64,000 bases of DNA from Diabrotica undecimpunctata (taxonomy: Eukaryota > Arthropoda > Insecta > Coleoptera > Chrysomelidae), in contig NC_092803.1 of the NCBI RefSeq assembly GCF_040954645.1, positions 7,813,230 to 7,877,229 on the forward strand, in the 5' to 3' direction. Of this stretch, positions 33,986-46,921 are shown piece by piece; the first letter of the stretch is position 1, and the number at the start of each line of letters is the position of its first letter. The notes beneath the pieces were generated by a model. The model was not told the DNA's origin and made no database searches. It saw only the letters and a program-made list of their open reading frames with translations. Both the position numbers and the translations under genes were made by a program.

Positions 33986-35542
33986 GTAGTTCGTGGGGCA
34001 GTTAGATAACGCCGGAAGAAATGAGACAACTTCATTTGAGCCTTTTCCTTTAACTGTCTCTGGATATTAAATGAAATGAAACTTAATTGTCTTTTATATT
34101 ATACATCATATTTGTTGTAATATGTATTAGAAAAATTTAGATTCTTCTGGTAGTCTAGATCTCTTTCTTTCATAAAAAGCTTTAAAAAATAGTTTTTGAT
34201 TTATGTACACTGTTGGCAATATGTAACTTTCCAATCTGTGCTTCTATTTCTTGCCTTGAGACTTCAGTACCAACTAGAAGTTGTTCTAAAGATAGTTTGA
34301 GAGACCTCATTTCTACTCAAATTTGTCACACTCGCTGCATGTATCACTGCGTGGATACCCGAAGGAAATGTTGAATTTTGTATTAAATATCCCTCTATAA
34401 AACTCATATGAAACAATGGCATCTTGAAGAGCTTTGTACATTTCATACATTTTTTAATATTCAGTTCATCAGGTACTTAAGTATAATTTACTGCTTTTGT
34501 TTCTGCTGCAAAAAAAACTTGGTCCATAATAAACGATCTTCGAATATATATAAATAAATTCTTCTTTAATGTGAGTAAAAATATAACATCAACTATTTTA
34601 CCACAACAAGATCCTATTTCCTATCTCCCCAATTCAAAAAAGATCTCGAATTCATTTTTATAAGACCAGTTGATAAATCTAAACTGATCCAAACAATCAC
34701 CTCAAGCCATTGGAAGATGCCTCAAGGCATCTTTCATATGATCCGCCTGTCAGATTTTTCGAACATTAGTACTATTCTATAGTGTAGTGTGGTGCAATAA
34801 AGTTATATATAAAGTTAAAAGAAACTCACTGGACGCAATGGACAGTTTTCCTAAGTGTCTTGTAAAATTTTATAGATTGCAAATGTTTATTAAAAAAAAT
34901 TCAAGACCTTTACTGAAGATTAAGATGAACCATCCTTCATGTTAGTTATTTATTTGTTTGTCTCGTTAAATTATACAAATTCCAGGAACTTTATCTAGTT
35001 ACAGTCAGTTTTTGTATCATAATACTAACGGAACAACGGTTCAAATATTTTTGCCTTAGTCAGGAAAATAAAATTATCATAATCTAGTCCAAAAAGCATT
35101 ATTCACGTTGGCATTGTTTATTTTAATACAACACAATAAACCAGATAACGAGAAGTAAATATTTGTTAGAGGGTATCATAATTAAAAAATGTTATGATGG
35201 CTACTGTATACTTAAGTTGATTGCTGATGTTACTGTAATTAAATGTAATTTGTGTTTTTTTTTGTTTGAGCTGTTGGAAGCGTTGTTTGTTATTAGAAAA
35301 TGATGTCTTTGATATCTCTGTAATCATGGTATGCACTGAATTATTTCTATACAAAGTGAGTTTTATGAAAGGAATGCATAAATCTCGGAAATGTCTAAGG
35401 GTCTTGTAATACGGCCGATATTATGATGGTATTTACATTGTTGTCAGATCTTCTGTTTTTCCGAAAACCCAATGAACTTTTTTACTTCAAATAGAACACT
35501 GTATATTTTTTGCCCTTTGAAGTTCCTAAGAACTACCGACAA
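33986..35542. other. no gene seen
   Basis: AT-rich, with short unassigned frames only. Confidence 0.55.
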
Positions 35543-35551
35543 CTAGTGTTG
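35543..35551. repeat. 9-bp TSD of MULE
   Basis: CTAGTGTTG is repeated exactly at 37422-37430. Nine-bp duplications are characteristic of Mutator-like elements. Confidence 0.85.
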
Positions 35552-37421
35552 GGCGTAGGAAATTTCGACACTAAGCAGGTAGCGACTAAAATTTAATGGC
35601 AATTTTCGACACCAGCCCCAATTCCCGTTTTTATCTTACAGGTATATTCGACACCAAATAAATATAGCTGCGACATAAATAAAATACCATAATTAATTAA
35701 TTAATTTATTTTAATAAAAGTAATGTGCATTTTATTTCTTATAACTGTAATAATATCTAAATATAATACAACTGGTACCTAATTTTTGTACATTTTACCG
35801 TTAATATACTTGTATACAATGATTTATTTGCTATTATAGGAATGATAAGATACAGCTTTTATAAAATCTAACCTACGTATTTGTTGGGATCGTAGTTTAT
35901 CCATCATTTTCTCCAAAAATGCCAATTTAGCCTTAACAGTAGTATCTTTGATTTTTGCTGGTATATGTAAACTATTTATTTTGACATAAGTGTCTACTTG
36001 AAATTCTTTTAACTTTTCAATAAAAATAAAAATAGAAGGATGTGTTGAATAAAAAGAAGAATTAAATCTCGAATGAAAGGATTCACAGGCATTTGTGGTC
36101 CTCGCAATAGACGGATTCTGATTAGACCATATGTGTGGTGGAAATAGAGCGCTATCGAAAATGTAATTTTCCAGTAAATAATCTGCATATATATCAAGTG
36201 TTGCGTTTATAGGTTTATATGACATTAAATCATAAAGAAAGCATTCTTAAACTTCTGCTGGATTTAAATAAGTTAAACCAAACGTATGTCTTAACCATTT
36301 TCCAATTTCTGAATTTGTATCCTTATATTCTTGTACCAAACCCAAAGATTGAATTTTTTTAAACCAGTTTTGGTGTAAGTGAAAACGGCATCCACTAATT
36401 TTTGCATTGGGCCCCATATACAATAAAGCACAGTGAATTGCTTTTTCAAAGTCCACAAATATTTCAGTTGGCTCTAATGATAATTGAAATGTTTCAAAAA
36501 TCTTAGACCTTAATAAAGAAAATAAATTTTTGTATGTCATTGACAATTTGTCCTTTAACAAACAGTATGCTAAAGGAACATAATGTCCATTTTCCAAGCC
36601 ATGTATAGTAAATAATTGTAGAAAATATTTGGTACTGTATGAAAATGTACCATCCATATACAAAGTTTTTAATTTACACAACAAACGAATATTTGTCTCG
36701 CATGAAAATACAATTACATTTAATTCAGGATGATTTAAAAACAAAAAACTTTCATTGCGACAGGTTTTAGGAGAATAATTACTAACCGCGTTATGGACTT
36801 CTGATATGCTTCTTGGTAACGGACCTGGTAACAGTTTACGACGACAGTTGTAAATGTTCTTTCTTATGCTAGCTATGTCAGGAACCGTCAGCAAATTGGC
36901 ATCACACTCAGCAACAGCAGTTCTTGTAATTTTGGCAGGCTTTTCCGATATGTCCTCTTGGGCTTTTCTTTTACATGCATTGGTTACCATCTTTACTTCA
37001 AGCTTTTTTGGATCGGCTTCATGATTATGTACCAAATCACTTCTTGTGATGGTGAAGTCCTCACAGCCTATTGTAAACACTTTTGCGGAACACTTAGTGT
37101 TTCTTTGGATGCAGCGCCAAAATATCTCGCCGCTTTTTAACACTTTCTGTTTCGAGAACGAATGATGCTCCACCACTAATAAATCTCGACCACGGGAACT
37201 TTTTATCAAACTCATTTTTTAAATATCCGTATACGTGCAGAAGTCAACGTCAAACAAGAAATAAATTACAACTGCTATTCCTGCTTGGGTGCAAACGTCC
37301 ATCGCCGCTAATTACCTACCTACCTGCTTTACGCCGCGGTGTCGAAATTTCTTATAATAAAATTTGACCCTTCGATTACCCCAGGCACAAAGACAATTTG
37401 GTGTCGAAAGTTCGCCCGCCG
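35552..37421. mobile_element. Mutator-like element (MULE)
   Basis: A 1.87-kb element between 9-bp direct repeats. The ends are short imperfect inverted repeats (GGCGTAGGAAATTTCGACAC against GGCGGGCGAACTTTCGACAC read inward from the right). The motif TTTCGACACC recurs three times inside the left end (35562, 35614, 35647) and twice inside the right end (about 37343 and 37401), which looks like subterminal binding sites. One transposase gene on the minus strand fills most of it. Confidence 0.85.
35824..37215 (-). pseudogene. MULE transposase with FLYWCH finger, one in-frame stop
   Basis: Start MSLIKSSRGRDLLVVEHHSF at 37215. Residues about 14-70 form a FLYWCH zinc finger (FSKQ ... EIFWRCIQRNTKCSAKVF ... 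LVHNHEADP). A basic nuclear-localisation-like stretch (ACKRKAQ) follows. The MULE core has Asp in KTLYMDGTFSYSTKYFLQLF and EIFVDFEKAIHCAL, CRFHLHQNWFKKIQSLGL, and near the end TTNACESFHSRFNSSFYS. Positions 36247-36249 are TAA in NPAEV*ECFLYDLMSYKP, and the same frame then stays open to 35824. This single nonsense codon is the only lesion I see in about 463 codons. Confidence 0.9.
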
Positions 37422-37430
37422 CTAGTGTTG

Positions 37431-38459
37431 GAGTTTGAGTAAATATTTTCAAATGTGGGCCAATAGTTTTTCTTGTAACCATTTCACAAATATCTGCATA
37501 TTCATAGTTCCTTGATAATAGGCCGATTGTCATTCTGACGAAAATAAATTACCTTGTCTATCAAGGAAATGCATGTAATTTCATCTTCACAAGGTGGTTA
37601 AGCGCTTGAAATTTGATGATCTAAAGTTTTTTCACATATAATCATGCAATTACGACGAATTTTCTGCTATTAATAATTTTCCTTTGGATTGAACGTATTT
37701 TAAGTGATTTTTAGAATCTTTTATTCGTGTTAGCTTTAGAAATTGCCTTACAATAGAAATATTTCCGCTATAACACAGAAGAATTACGGTTATCGGTGGT
37801 TCAGAATAATTATTACTTTTCTATTTTAAAATCTTCAATTATTTATTATTATTATTGTTTTTTCAGTACCAAATTTTGTCTAGAAAATTTTGTTTTATTT
37901 AAAATATGATATGATAAATAAGACAAAATCCTAAAATAATTCAAAAATTATTATTTTTTAAGAACTGTTAAGTAGTTGTCGGTTGGACTAGAATGACGTG
38001 GAAATGTCACCATTGATAATGTGCTTAAAGAAATAATGGATATAATTTTCCAACATCTCTGAATATTATACACATACCAGAAAGAATTGTTATAACACCG
38101 CTTTTTCATCTGAAAGCCAAGAAGTTGGCTTTAGAAATTAAACCTATTTTAAGTAATTTATCTTTAAAATATTTATCCAGTGTTTTAAGTATTAAGATCT
38201 TCGTCGTATCCGTCTCAAAAACAAACAGCTTTTTCCTAAAAAATTTAAAAACTACTTTAATTTTATGACATCATATTTTCTCCGAATTTTGTCAAGTAGG
38301 TACATAATTTTCTTATCGGTGATATTTTTGTGTATTATAAATGAGTAAATATTTAAACATAAATATTAAATAGGGAATTATTAAGTCATTATACGATAGA
38401 GCCAAAATTACTTTTTTTAACGAAAATTATTTTGCTGATTCTTGGTCTTTGCATGCCTC
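37431..38459. other. no gene seen
   Basis: AT-rich, no recognisable family. Confidence 0.55.
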
Positions 38460-38595
38460 ATCATTTGAGGACATTGGCCAATTTTACTCTGTCGGCAGCA
38501 GTTTTGAAGAGTTCGATTGGTGTTTTTTCACTCCACTGCATTAAATTTTTCAACCAGGACGTATCATCGCAACCACTCGTATTTTTCATTTCTTA
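38460..38595 (-). pseudogene. LINE C-terminal tail fragment
   Basis: Minus strand: SWLKNLMQWSE-type residues, then TPIELFKTAADRVKLANVL, matching the end of the endonuclease-RT family also present at 2.4, 48.9, 52 and 56 kb (SWLKNLREWF ... VELFRSAANKIRIAMLIA). Confidence 0.65.
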
Positions 38596-38646
38596 GTATG
38601 CAACAGATTATCAGACAACTGATCGACAAAACGTATTTTAGAGTGA

Positions 38647-38802
38647 AGACCAAGGCAAGAAGCAATATGGAGCAAAAGACGCCCACTAACCAGATGGACT
38701 GACGACCTGAAGTGTGTTAGCAATAACTGGATGCAAGCCGCACAGAGCAGAGACAGATGGAAAGAGCCGAGGGAGACCTATGTCCAGCAGTGGAGGCATT
38801 AG
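38647..38802 (+). pseudogene. LINE 3'-end fragment (second family)
   Basis: The plus frame reads RPRQEAIWSKRRPLTRWTDD, LKCVSNNWMQAAQSRD, then RWKEPRETYVQQWRH and TAG. This is the common ending of another insect LINE group (cf. RWKELGEAYVQTWTTEG at 55.7 kb). It stands tail-outward next to the minus-strand fragment at 38460-38595. Confidence 0.75.
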
Positions 38803-39749
38803 TATTTATTTGAATAAAAAATGATTCTCATTTGACGAATAATGAATTTTACAAATTAGGGAAGAGATTCCTATAATATTTATAAGACACGATTCCAGAA
38901 AAATAACAATACCATACTAATTCATAATCAACACTTAAAACAACAAACATATCGAGATCTATTTTATCTAAAATCAAATATAATAACGGAAATGAAAGAA
39001 CAAAGGATGATACTTATAATGCGAAAACTTTTATTGGCATGAAACTTCAGGACCATTAAAAGAATAAATGACCATCAATCGTATATGAAAAATAGAGAAT
39101 TTATTAGATCTCAAATATATATAAACCTAGTTGAGAGCACGAAATATGCCTCAAACTCATAAAACGGTCGTAAATCATAGGCGTTCCTAAGGTGTTTATT
39201 CATTAAATAATAATATAATGTTTTAATACTGTTATATATAATATTGATAATATTTTAATACTAATATATTTAGCAAAAAAAAAACAATTAAAACTTTCAC
39301 GACTAATGTTGGTTATTATAATATATTAATAAAAATAAGAATTTAACCATTAACAATTTTGTAAATAAGAATACCTTATCTCTTTGAATATTTCAATACT
39401 AATCTTCGCGTTTAATCACTTTACTAGAAAACCTGGAATTCATATCCGAAGGTACTATTCGTTGCAAGATAATTAAGATGGAATTCCCCAGATTTTTAAT
39501 AATATAATTATATTCGAAACTTAACTTGAAAGGGTGAAGTTATTACGAACGAAAACAATTTTTTTGTTTAGTACGTTTTTGATCGCATGTAATTTACGGC
39601 TCGTCGGTGTGTCCGCGTCTACGGCAGTAATTAGCGTCTCGAATATTTCTTTTGCGAATTATATGCAGTGCGTGAGTGATTTTTTATTCCATATACCTAC
39701 GAACATATACGTACCTTTCGCTCGTGCTCGTTTTGTTGGATTGTTTGTG
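38803..39749. other. no gene seen
   Basis: AT-rich DNA. The open frame reaching back to 39534 ahead of the Tc1-like start has no signature of its own. Confidence 0.5.
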
Positions 39750-41062
39750 ATGGCTTCATCATCAAGTTTTACACCGGTACTGTTGCGTACAGTCAGTAAG
39801 TCTGTCTATTCACCAAGAGAGAAGACTATTGTCCTGAATGTTCACGATGCTCTGGTTTCTCAGAATCCCACAAACACTGTTCGCAACATAGTCGAAAGTT
39901 GTGCCAACATGACTGGAGTCAACTTTATATAGGTTCCTATCAGAAAGAAAAAAACACGGTATAGCTAACCCAAACACAAACGAACACTTAAAGAGAGGGA
40001 AAAAGCCTATTGAAATTGATGAATTTGCCAAAAATGGTATTCGAAGGAAAATTCATGGATTTTTTTTTCAAAAAAGAAATACCAAACCTAAACAAAATTT
40101 TACAAGAAGTTAGAGACGACCCGGATTTGCTTCATATCGGACGAACTAAATTGTGGCAAGTTTTAAAAGAATTAAATTTCCGGTGGGAGAAATCAGACCG
40201 AAAATCACTTTTGATTGACCGGGAGGAGAAGATGATGTTGGAGAAGAAATTATCTAAGATTCATACGAAAATTCCGGGCTGAAGAAAGGCCCTGGTCAGA
40301 TAAAAATATATTAAGCTCCAGGCAAGCCATTATGGAAGGTTGGTCTACTGGTATCTCCCCACCTTCTGGTAAAGGCAGTAGGTTAATAATTTCTCACATT
40401 GGCAATGAAAAAGGATTTGTTAAGCATGGTTTGTTGGAATTTCATTCCAAAAGCACAAAAGACTATCACGAGGAGATGACAGCTGATGTTTTGTGGTAGA
40501 GTATTTTGAGCAAATGATTGAACACATACCACCAAATTCAATTATAGTATTAGATAATGCACCTTATCATTCACGACTAGTAGAAAGACTTCTAACGATT
40601 GCGTGGAAGAAACAGGATATTCTTGACTGGCTGCGGAATAAGTATCTGCCTTACGAAGATGGAATGGTAAAAGCAGAACTTTTAAAAATTGCCCGGCAAC
40701 ACAAATCTAAGTTCAAGAAATACGTAGTTGACAAAATGGCGGAAAGGCGAAACATCACAGTCTTTAGACTTCCACCCTACCACTGCGAAATAAATCCAAT
40801 TGAACTCATTTGGGCACAAATGAAAAGTTATGTGGCTAGAAAAAATACGTCATATAAAATACAAGTTGTAGGTGAATTGTTATACGAGTCTTTATAACAT
40901 ATTACAAAACAAAACTGGAAAGATGCAGTAAGACATGTAATAGAAGAAGAACAAAAAATGTGGGATCTTGATAACATAATCGATGCGACCGTAGAGATTA
41001 TTAACCTAATTATTAACCCTCAGGATTCCGAAGTTGATCCTATTTATTTTGAATTTGAATAG
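39750..41062 (+). pseudogene. second Tc1-like (DDE_3) transposase, broken
   Basis: Related to the transposase at 18229-19577 but clearly diverged. ATG 39750 starts MASSSSFTPVLLRTVSKSVY. Shifts near 39925, 40050, 40245 and 40490 break the frame. Conserved blocks: GIRRKIHGFFF, LNKILQEVRDDPDLLHIGRT, KLWQVLKELNFRWEKS, ISPPSGKGSRLIISHIGNEK, IIVLDNAPYHSRLVERL (second Asp), YHCEINPIELIWAQMK (Glu), ending ...FEFE at TAG 41060. The segment with the first catalytic Asp (YLDE/TW region) is deleted between KKLSKIHTKI and EERPWSDKNI. I could not identify TIRs. Confidence 0.85.
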
Positions 41063-41799
41063 TTTTCTAATCGTAATTATATAAGGCAAGTAATAGTAGC
41101 TGTAATCATAAGGTATTAAAGGGGAAAGGCGCAAAATGTCGCCTGTCAAAATGTTCAATGTGTTTTAAATGTATCCATTTTTTTTCAAATCCTGAGAAAA
41201 CTAAAAAGCATTTTTGAAAAATTTAAAAGCAGAATGAAATATTTTTTAGTATAAATAAAAAGTTTCTTTTGCATGCAATATTTTCAATTAAAAATTATAC
41301 TATATTTTTTCTTTTATTTTCACCCCTGTTACATAACATATTAAAATAAACACTGTAGAAGTTTTCAGGGACTTTCTGCCCTGAGTAATAATGTAATCTT
41401 TCATTCTGTGTTTCTGTTCCTGAATTAAATAAATGTATCTTTTACAAATGGCAAGAAACTTTTTATTTTTGAATAAAATAAATAAGTTTTATTAAAAAAT
41501 ACAATTTACATAAGTACAATTTAAAAAATATATTTATTTAGTTCAAATAAATGTTTCAATCATATACTCTACGACACTCGTCGTTCATCTCTAACCATTC
41601 AAAATACCACCGTAATAGGATTATAAGGTATTGTATTCCTTCAGATATAAGGTGGGTTAGTCGAAAACATCTTAAACCGTCAGTTTTATGTTGGCTTTTA
41701 CTATTATATCGTATTACCTATCCTCTCTGTATTTCAGTTTTCTAATTAGGGTTAAACTTGTAGTGAGCTATCAACAAATTGTGAACCGGGAATAGCAAA
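41063..41799. other. no gene seen
   Basis: AT-rich sequence with short frames only. Confidence 0.5.
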
Positions 41800-43265
41800 C
41801 CATCACTGGGGAGCTGATGAAGATATCCTAATTAAGATATACAGATCTCTCATTCGCTCTTGGCTGGATTATGGATGCTTTGTATGTCAGCATCAAAGAC
41901 TTATTTAAGGAATCTTGACATTATTCAGAATACCACATTACGAATATGTCTCGAAGCTTTCAGATCCGTTCCCGCTGAAAGTCTTCGCTGTGAAACAGGT
42001 GAACTTCTCCTTTCGCTTCGGAGGCAACTTCTTCTGACATCCTTTGCTATAGTGTGTTTAAATCAAAACAACTCTACATATAAGCTAATATACAAACCCT
42101 ATAATTGTGACCCAAACAATAAATACCAGACATTACCTCAAATTTTACTTCCCCTTTCACGACCTGTTTAATTTTCAATAACAGATACTCATATACTGTC
42201 ATCAATTCCTCCTTGGATTAATAACATACAAAAAATTAACCTTTCGCTTAATAATTATCATAAAAATGAAACCAACAGCCAAATTCTGAAGTAATCTTTC
42301 CTAGAGCTGGTCAACACAAACTCATATGAGGAGATTCTCTACACAGATGCATCTAAAACTGAGACAGGTGTCGGATATTCTATAACAACTTCAAATAGTA
42401 TCATTCAGAAGTTGTGCGTTCCACAATCCACCTGTATCCATACAGGAGAGTTGTACGCCATTCTACAAGCATTAAAATACTTACGTAACCAAACTAACGC
42501 CATATGTACAGATTCGATGTCCTCCATCGACTCGATTAAAAATATATATTCTGAACATCCACTAGTCCATGCCATACATGAAGCAAACTGTCTCACTTCT
42601 TCTGGACCAAACATAACATTAATCTGGGTTTTTTCACATGTTGGCATTTTAGGTAATGAAACTGCTGATACTACTGCAAAAGAAGCAATTACAACCAAAT
42701 CGGACATCAAATCTGTTCAACGAACATCCGATCTAAAATCACTTTTCAGGTCCCAAATCAAAAAGTCCTGGCAAAACCAATGGAAGATTTCAACCTTGGA
42801 AATTACACAAAATACATGCTACCATGGAAATCTTTCAGCTATTTAAGCAGAAGAGACAAATTAATCGTTCGCAGGTTAAGAATTGGCCACACACGGCTGA
42901 CACATGGACACCTGATGGCTTCAGAGAAATCACCTGTTTGTGAAAAGTGTAGTCAATCATCAACCATTCAACATATCCTTAGACAGTGTGCCAAATACGA
43001 ATAAGAAGAAAAAAATACTCTATACAAGATCTTACAGATGTTATCCTCAGCCAATTAGAACTTGTTCAGAATGTACTACTTAGATTTGCTTCGAGAAACG
43101 AACTTGTATTACAAAATTTAGTGTATTCCTTTTTATTAATTTCTTTTTTACATATTCTCTTTATTGTAAAGTATACCTAATGTAATGTAAAATATTTAGT
43201 AACAAAATTGACCCATTGTCAATAATTTTGTAGTCGAGACACAATAAACTAAACTAAATAAAAAA
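41800..43265 (+). pseudogene. Jockey/I-type LINE 3' half with RNase H, 5'-truncated
   Basis: It starts in the RT thumb (NWGADEDILIKIYRSLIRSW, LDYGC, then KTYLRNLDIIQNTTLRICL, AFRSVPAESLRCETGELLLS). After a spacer with stops, an RNase H domain runs from about 42320: ILYTDASKTETGVGYSI (D), HTGELYAILQAL (E), ICTDSMSSIDSI (D), SHVGILGNETADTTAKEAI (H-G-N-E-x-A-D). A Cys/His tail follows in a shifted frame (RIGHTRLTHGHLM ... CEKCSQSSTIQHILRQC). The 3' UTR ends in TAAACTAAACTAAATAAA (about 43243-43262). RNase H residues are intact but frameshifts separate the blocks. Confidence 0.85.
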
Positions 43266-44003
43266 TTATAGATAAACACGCATGGCAAAATGAACATAAA
43301 TTCAAAAAAATTAATGATTTAGCTCCATTTATAAACAAAATATATGATAAGAGAAAAATTAACAAAGCCGCTTTTTAATTTAATTAAAATTAATATTGAT
43401 CTCCAATAAATGTTTCAAAACTATATATCATATTTGAGATCCATCTGTTTAATTCCTTTTTTTGCAGAAAATAAATTTAACTGCATGCTTAATGATTCAA
43501 CATACCTAATACACCAATAAAACCGGATATAAGTAGATTCCAATACACTTTTGCCAAAGTCTTATTTTAAAATATGAATGTCTTGAGTTCATCTCAAGTA
43601 TGCTATACACAGGATGTAGGCGTTTCCAACGAATCAGATGTTGGAACAACTGATTTAATTGTTTTCGGAAGCCTTAAAATATCTTAATACAGGAAAACTC
43701 GCAAAACCGAACATTTATTAATGTATGCAGAATGTTCCATACACCATCGTATCTAATTACGGCAGCAACAATCTCTTGTTAATCGTATTTGTTATATTCC
43801 TGGAATCGTCTTTAATACAAGTTTAGAAAGCTTCTTTGATAAGTTCATAACAAACTATTTCTTGGAATCAGTAAGTGTATCTTTATAATATAGGGTGATT
43901 CTATTTTTATATGACATTAAAATTTATGCGAAAAATTAAAATAACCAAGTTTTTGATAATGCAAAAAAAAACGTAAAACTCGAATTCGAAACATTTTTCT
44001 TTG
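43266..44003. other. no gene seen
   Basis: AT-rich flank of hAT copy 2. Confidence 0.55.
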
Positions 44004-44011
44004 ATCATTAC
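44004..44011. repeat. 8-bp TSD of hAT copy 2
   Basis: ATCATTAC here is repeated exactly at 46922-46929. Confidence 0.95.
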
Positions 44012-46921
44012 TAGACTTCGGCAAATATGCAAATAAAAATGTAGAAAATATGCACATAAATATGCACGTGTTTACCCGAAAATATGCAAATATTTTACAA
44101 AATATGCATACAAATAAATAAAAAAATCGTAAAATAGTAACAATTTTATTTAAAAAAAAAGTGTACATAACTAAATATTTCCTACTATTCATTAAGATTT
44201 ACATTTATTTTAAGTAACTACATCATTTTTAAGTATGAATAAACTTATTTAGAATTATGGTAACAATAAATGACCAAGTGGTGTTCAAAATTTTCTAACA
44301 AAAACTTGTGGCTTCTGTCTGAGTACATATACTTATTTATATATGGAAAAACTTCGTTCAACATCAACTGATGTAACGGGAGCATTTTTCAAACTAACCA
44401 AAACATTTGGTTCTAAATTAATTGTTTCCGAAATATTTCCAGCTAGAACACTGACTACTTCAGAAAGAATATGGTAACCTTTATTTTTTTCCATAGTAGC
44501 TTCAAATTTTTTTAAAATATCTTTTCCAATATTACCTCGAACGTTCCGACAACATGACGCAAATTCTTTTATTAATGCTGTACTTTCGAACAATGACAGT
44601 TTTGGTGATTCTAACTGAGTAATTGTTTTTTGAACAAAACTAAAATTTGATTTTATAAATGAAAGTCTTGTTGAAGCAAGTTACTCTGAAAAGTTTGTTT
44701 AGAATCCAAAAGAGATTGGGAACTTTCATCTGTTAACGTATCAATTATGTTCTTTATTTTAACAAAATGATCTGCATAAAAATTAGCTGCTTCTAACCAT
44801 GTTCTCCATCGCGTTAAAATAGGTTGTGGTGGAAGAGGAATGTTAGGTAGCATTTCTTTATAAAGTTGAATTCTTATAGGAGATTTAAGAAATACTTTTT
44901 TAACACTGAATATCATGGTATTTACAAGAGGAAACTTTTTTCGTATTTCCTCTGCAACTCTGTTTAATCCATGCGCTACACAAGTAACATGTATTAAATC
45001 TGGGAAAAATATTTTTAAATTTTGTCCTGCTTTCACCATATAAGGAGCAGCATCCGATAAAATAAGCAGTAATTTATTAGAAGGAATAGTTGTCGGAAGA
45101 AAAAAAGTTGCTAATGTTTCTTGTATAAAACGCGAAATTGTTAAAGCATTTGTTTTCTCAAGTTGCTATCATGAAATAAGATGAGATTTTGGTAAGGTAT
45201 CTTCTTTAAGAACACCAATCGATAAATGAGTAATATACTTTCCTGAGGAATCAGTGGTTTCGTCTACAGATATGTAAAAATAATTATCTGCAATTTCTTC
45301 CTTAATATTAATTAACACCGACGAGTATAGCCCGTTCACATTATTTCTTCTTAGAGACCGATCACTTGGAACATTAAGTTTGCAATATTTTTTTAGAAAC
45401 GAACTAAAATTTACATTTGCTAATTTTGAAAGCGGTATGTTTGCAGACACTAATGCGCGACACAAGTCTTCATTAAAAGTTCCTTGCTCATCTAATTTTT
45501 TTTAAGTAGATTGGAAACATTTAGCCATTGAAGTTTGATGTTTTCCTCCTATTTTTCCTTTTTTTGCAATGTGTGAAGCAGTTCTCACATCTGGTCTATC
45601 TAGTTGGTCTATCTGAAATTTCTTCTCACATGCTATCTATAAATAAAAATAAAAACCTTTATTTTAACCCAACCTTTAAAATATAAAAATATACAAGGTG
45701 TTTTTGGTTAATCAAATAACTGGTTTGGAAAAAAAAACACTCGCTAAGTGTTTTAAATGCAGTATTAATCCACAAATTAGTTTTTGTTACTAACCATTAG
45801 TACATCATATAACTTATTTTAAAATTCAACAAAAGTTTTTTTTTGTTAATTCAATTACAATAAAAATAATTGTGTTTTAGAATAGCTGACTTCATAAAAA
45901 AAAGTAAAGGTGAAAAATTTTTCTAAATACACAACATTGTATTGTACCATGGACAATTTTTTCTCACTAAAGGAATCTATTTTTCATTTAAAAACAACCT
46001 ACGAGTACTAAATTTCAAGTAAATACGTTTATTGGTTTTAAAGTTATTGTTGTTATTAACTAAAAGAATTTAATTTTTTTAAATTTTAACACCCTGTATC
46101 TCGAAAAGTAAATAAGTTTGACCCCTCATTAACTATATCGTTTTGTTCAATTTTTCGAGAAGTATCTACAGTCAAACGTTGTAAGTGTCATTTGGAAACA
46201 CCCTGTATGTATGAAATATTAGATATTTAATAGAAAATATTAGATACTTACAATTTTGCCACAGACTGAACAGTAGATTTTTCCCATATCCATAGACAGC
46301 TCTTTATAAGGTTTAATCCAAGTTGAAGCACTGGTTGTTTTAGGCATTATAAAATCACAATCTTCCTTTTTGTTACGCACAACGAGTGTTTACGCTTTGA
46401 ATATCAAAACAAAAATGATTTACAAATCTGAGCATCAAATTAGAAATGTTTAGGTACCTAATTCAATAAACTGGGAGATTTTGGAAAACCCCTAAATTAG
46501 GAACAAAACTATTAGCCGTTTACCTGCTGTTAAGATACAATAAATTGTAGATAGATTTGGGGATTAGATCATAAAATGCAAATGATCGAACCCTTAGCGA
46601 TTATCCAATAACTGAATGCCTCAGTGACCGAGACTTTCTAAGAATGTTGAGGGCTACTTAAATTGATCTTCTTTGAAATTGTAAATGTTTTGTACCTGTA
46701 GAGATTACGTACTTAGATCATTTCTTGATTAACATGACTACAAAATTTTATACAAGAATTGAAATAAATTGGTATGTTTAAAAATTTTCAAATACAGTAT
46801 AAAAATCTGAACTTTTATGCACTTTATGCAAACTTTTATACAAATATGCCAAAATATTAAATATTTGCATAAAATATGCACAATATGCAAAATATGCAAT
46901 ATGCATATTTGCCGAAGTCTA
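44012..46921. mobile_element. hAT transposon copy 2
   Basis: Same family, orientation and termini as 28255-31060 but with a different target duplication, proving independent insertion. It is 2910 bp long, against 2806 bp. The main size difference is about 80 bp in the intron (about 45975-46060) missing from copy 1. The near-identity of the two copies, including shared nested repeat sequence in the intron, indicates recent spread. Confidence 0.95.
44245..46347 (-). pseudogene. hAT transposase copy 2, several lesions
   Basis: Exon 1 (46347-46252) is intact, with the same GTAAGT donor and a longer intron (46251-45636). Exon 2 has a short duplication of GGTCTATCTAGTT type near 45590, two adjacent stop codons where copy 1 encodes Cys-Gln in SHLISCQQLEK (about 45168-45173), and a one-base deletion near 44669. 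The C-terminal block is intact and in frame across the site where copy 1 is shifted (KKFEATMEKNKGYHILSEVV). The lesions in the two copies lie at different positions, so neither is the parent of the other's defects. Confidence 0.92.

Noticed and set aside
39534..39749. Upstream extension of the Tc1-like frame as a signal-peptide protein
   Set aside because: The hydrophobic start is not followed by any family signature, and the transposase starts naturally at ATG 39750.
41810..41830. CTGATGAAGAT as another hammerhead core
   Set aside because: No GAAA box at the required distance and no stem I complement.
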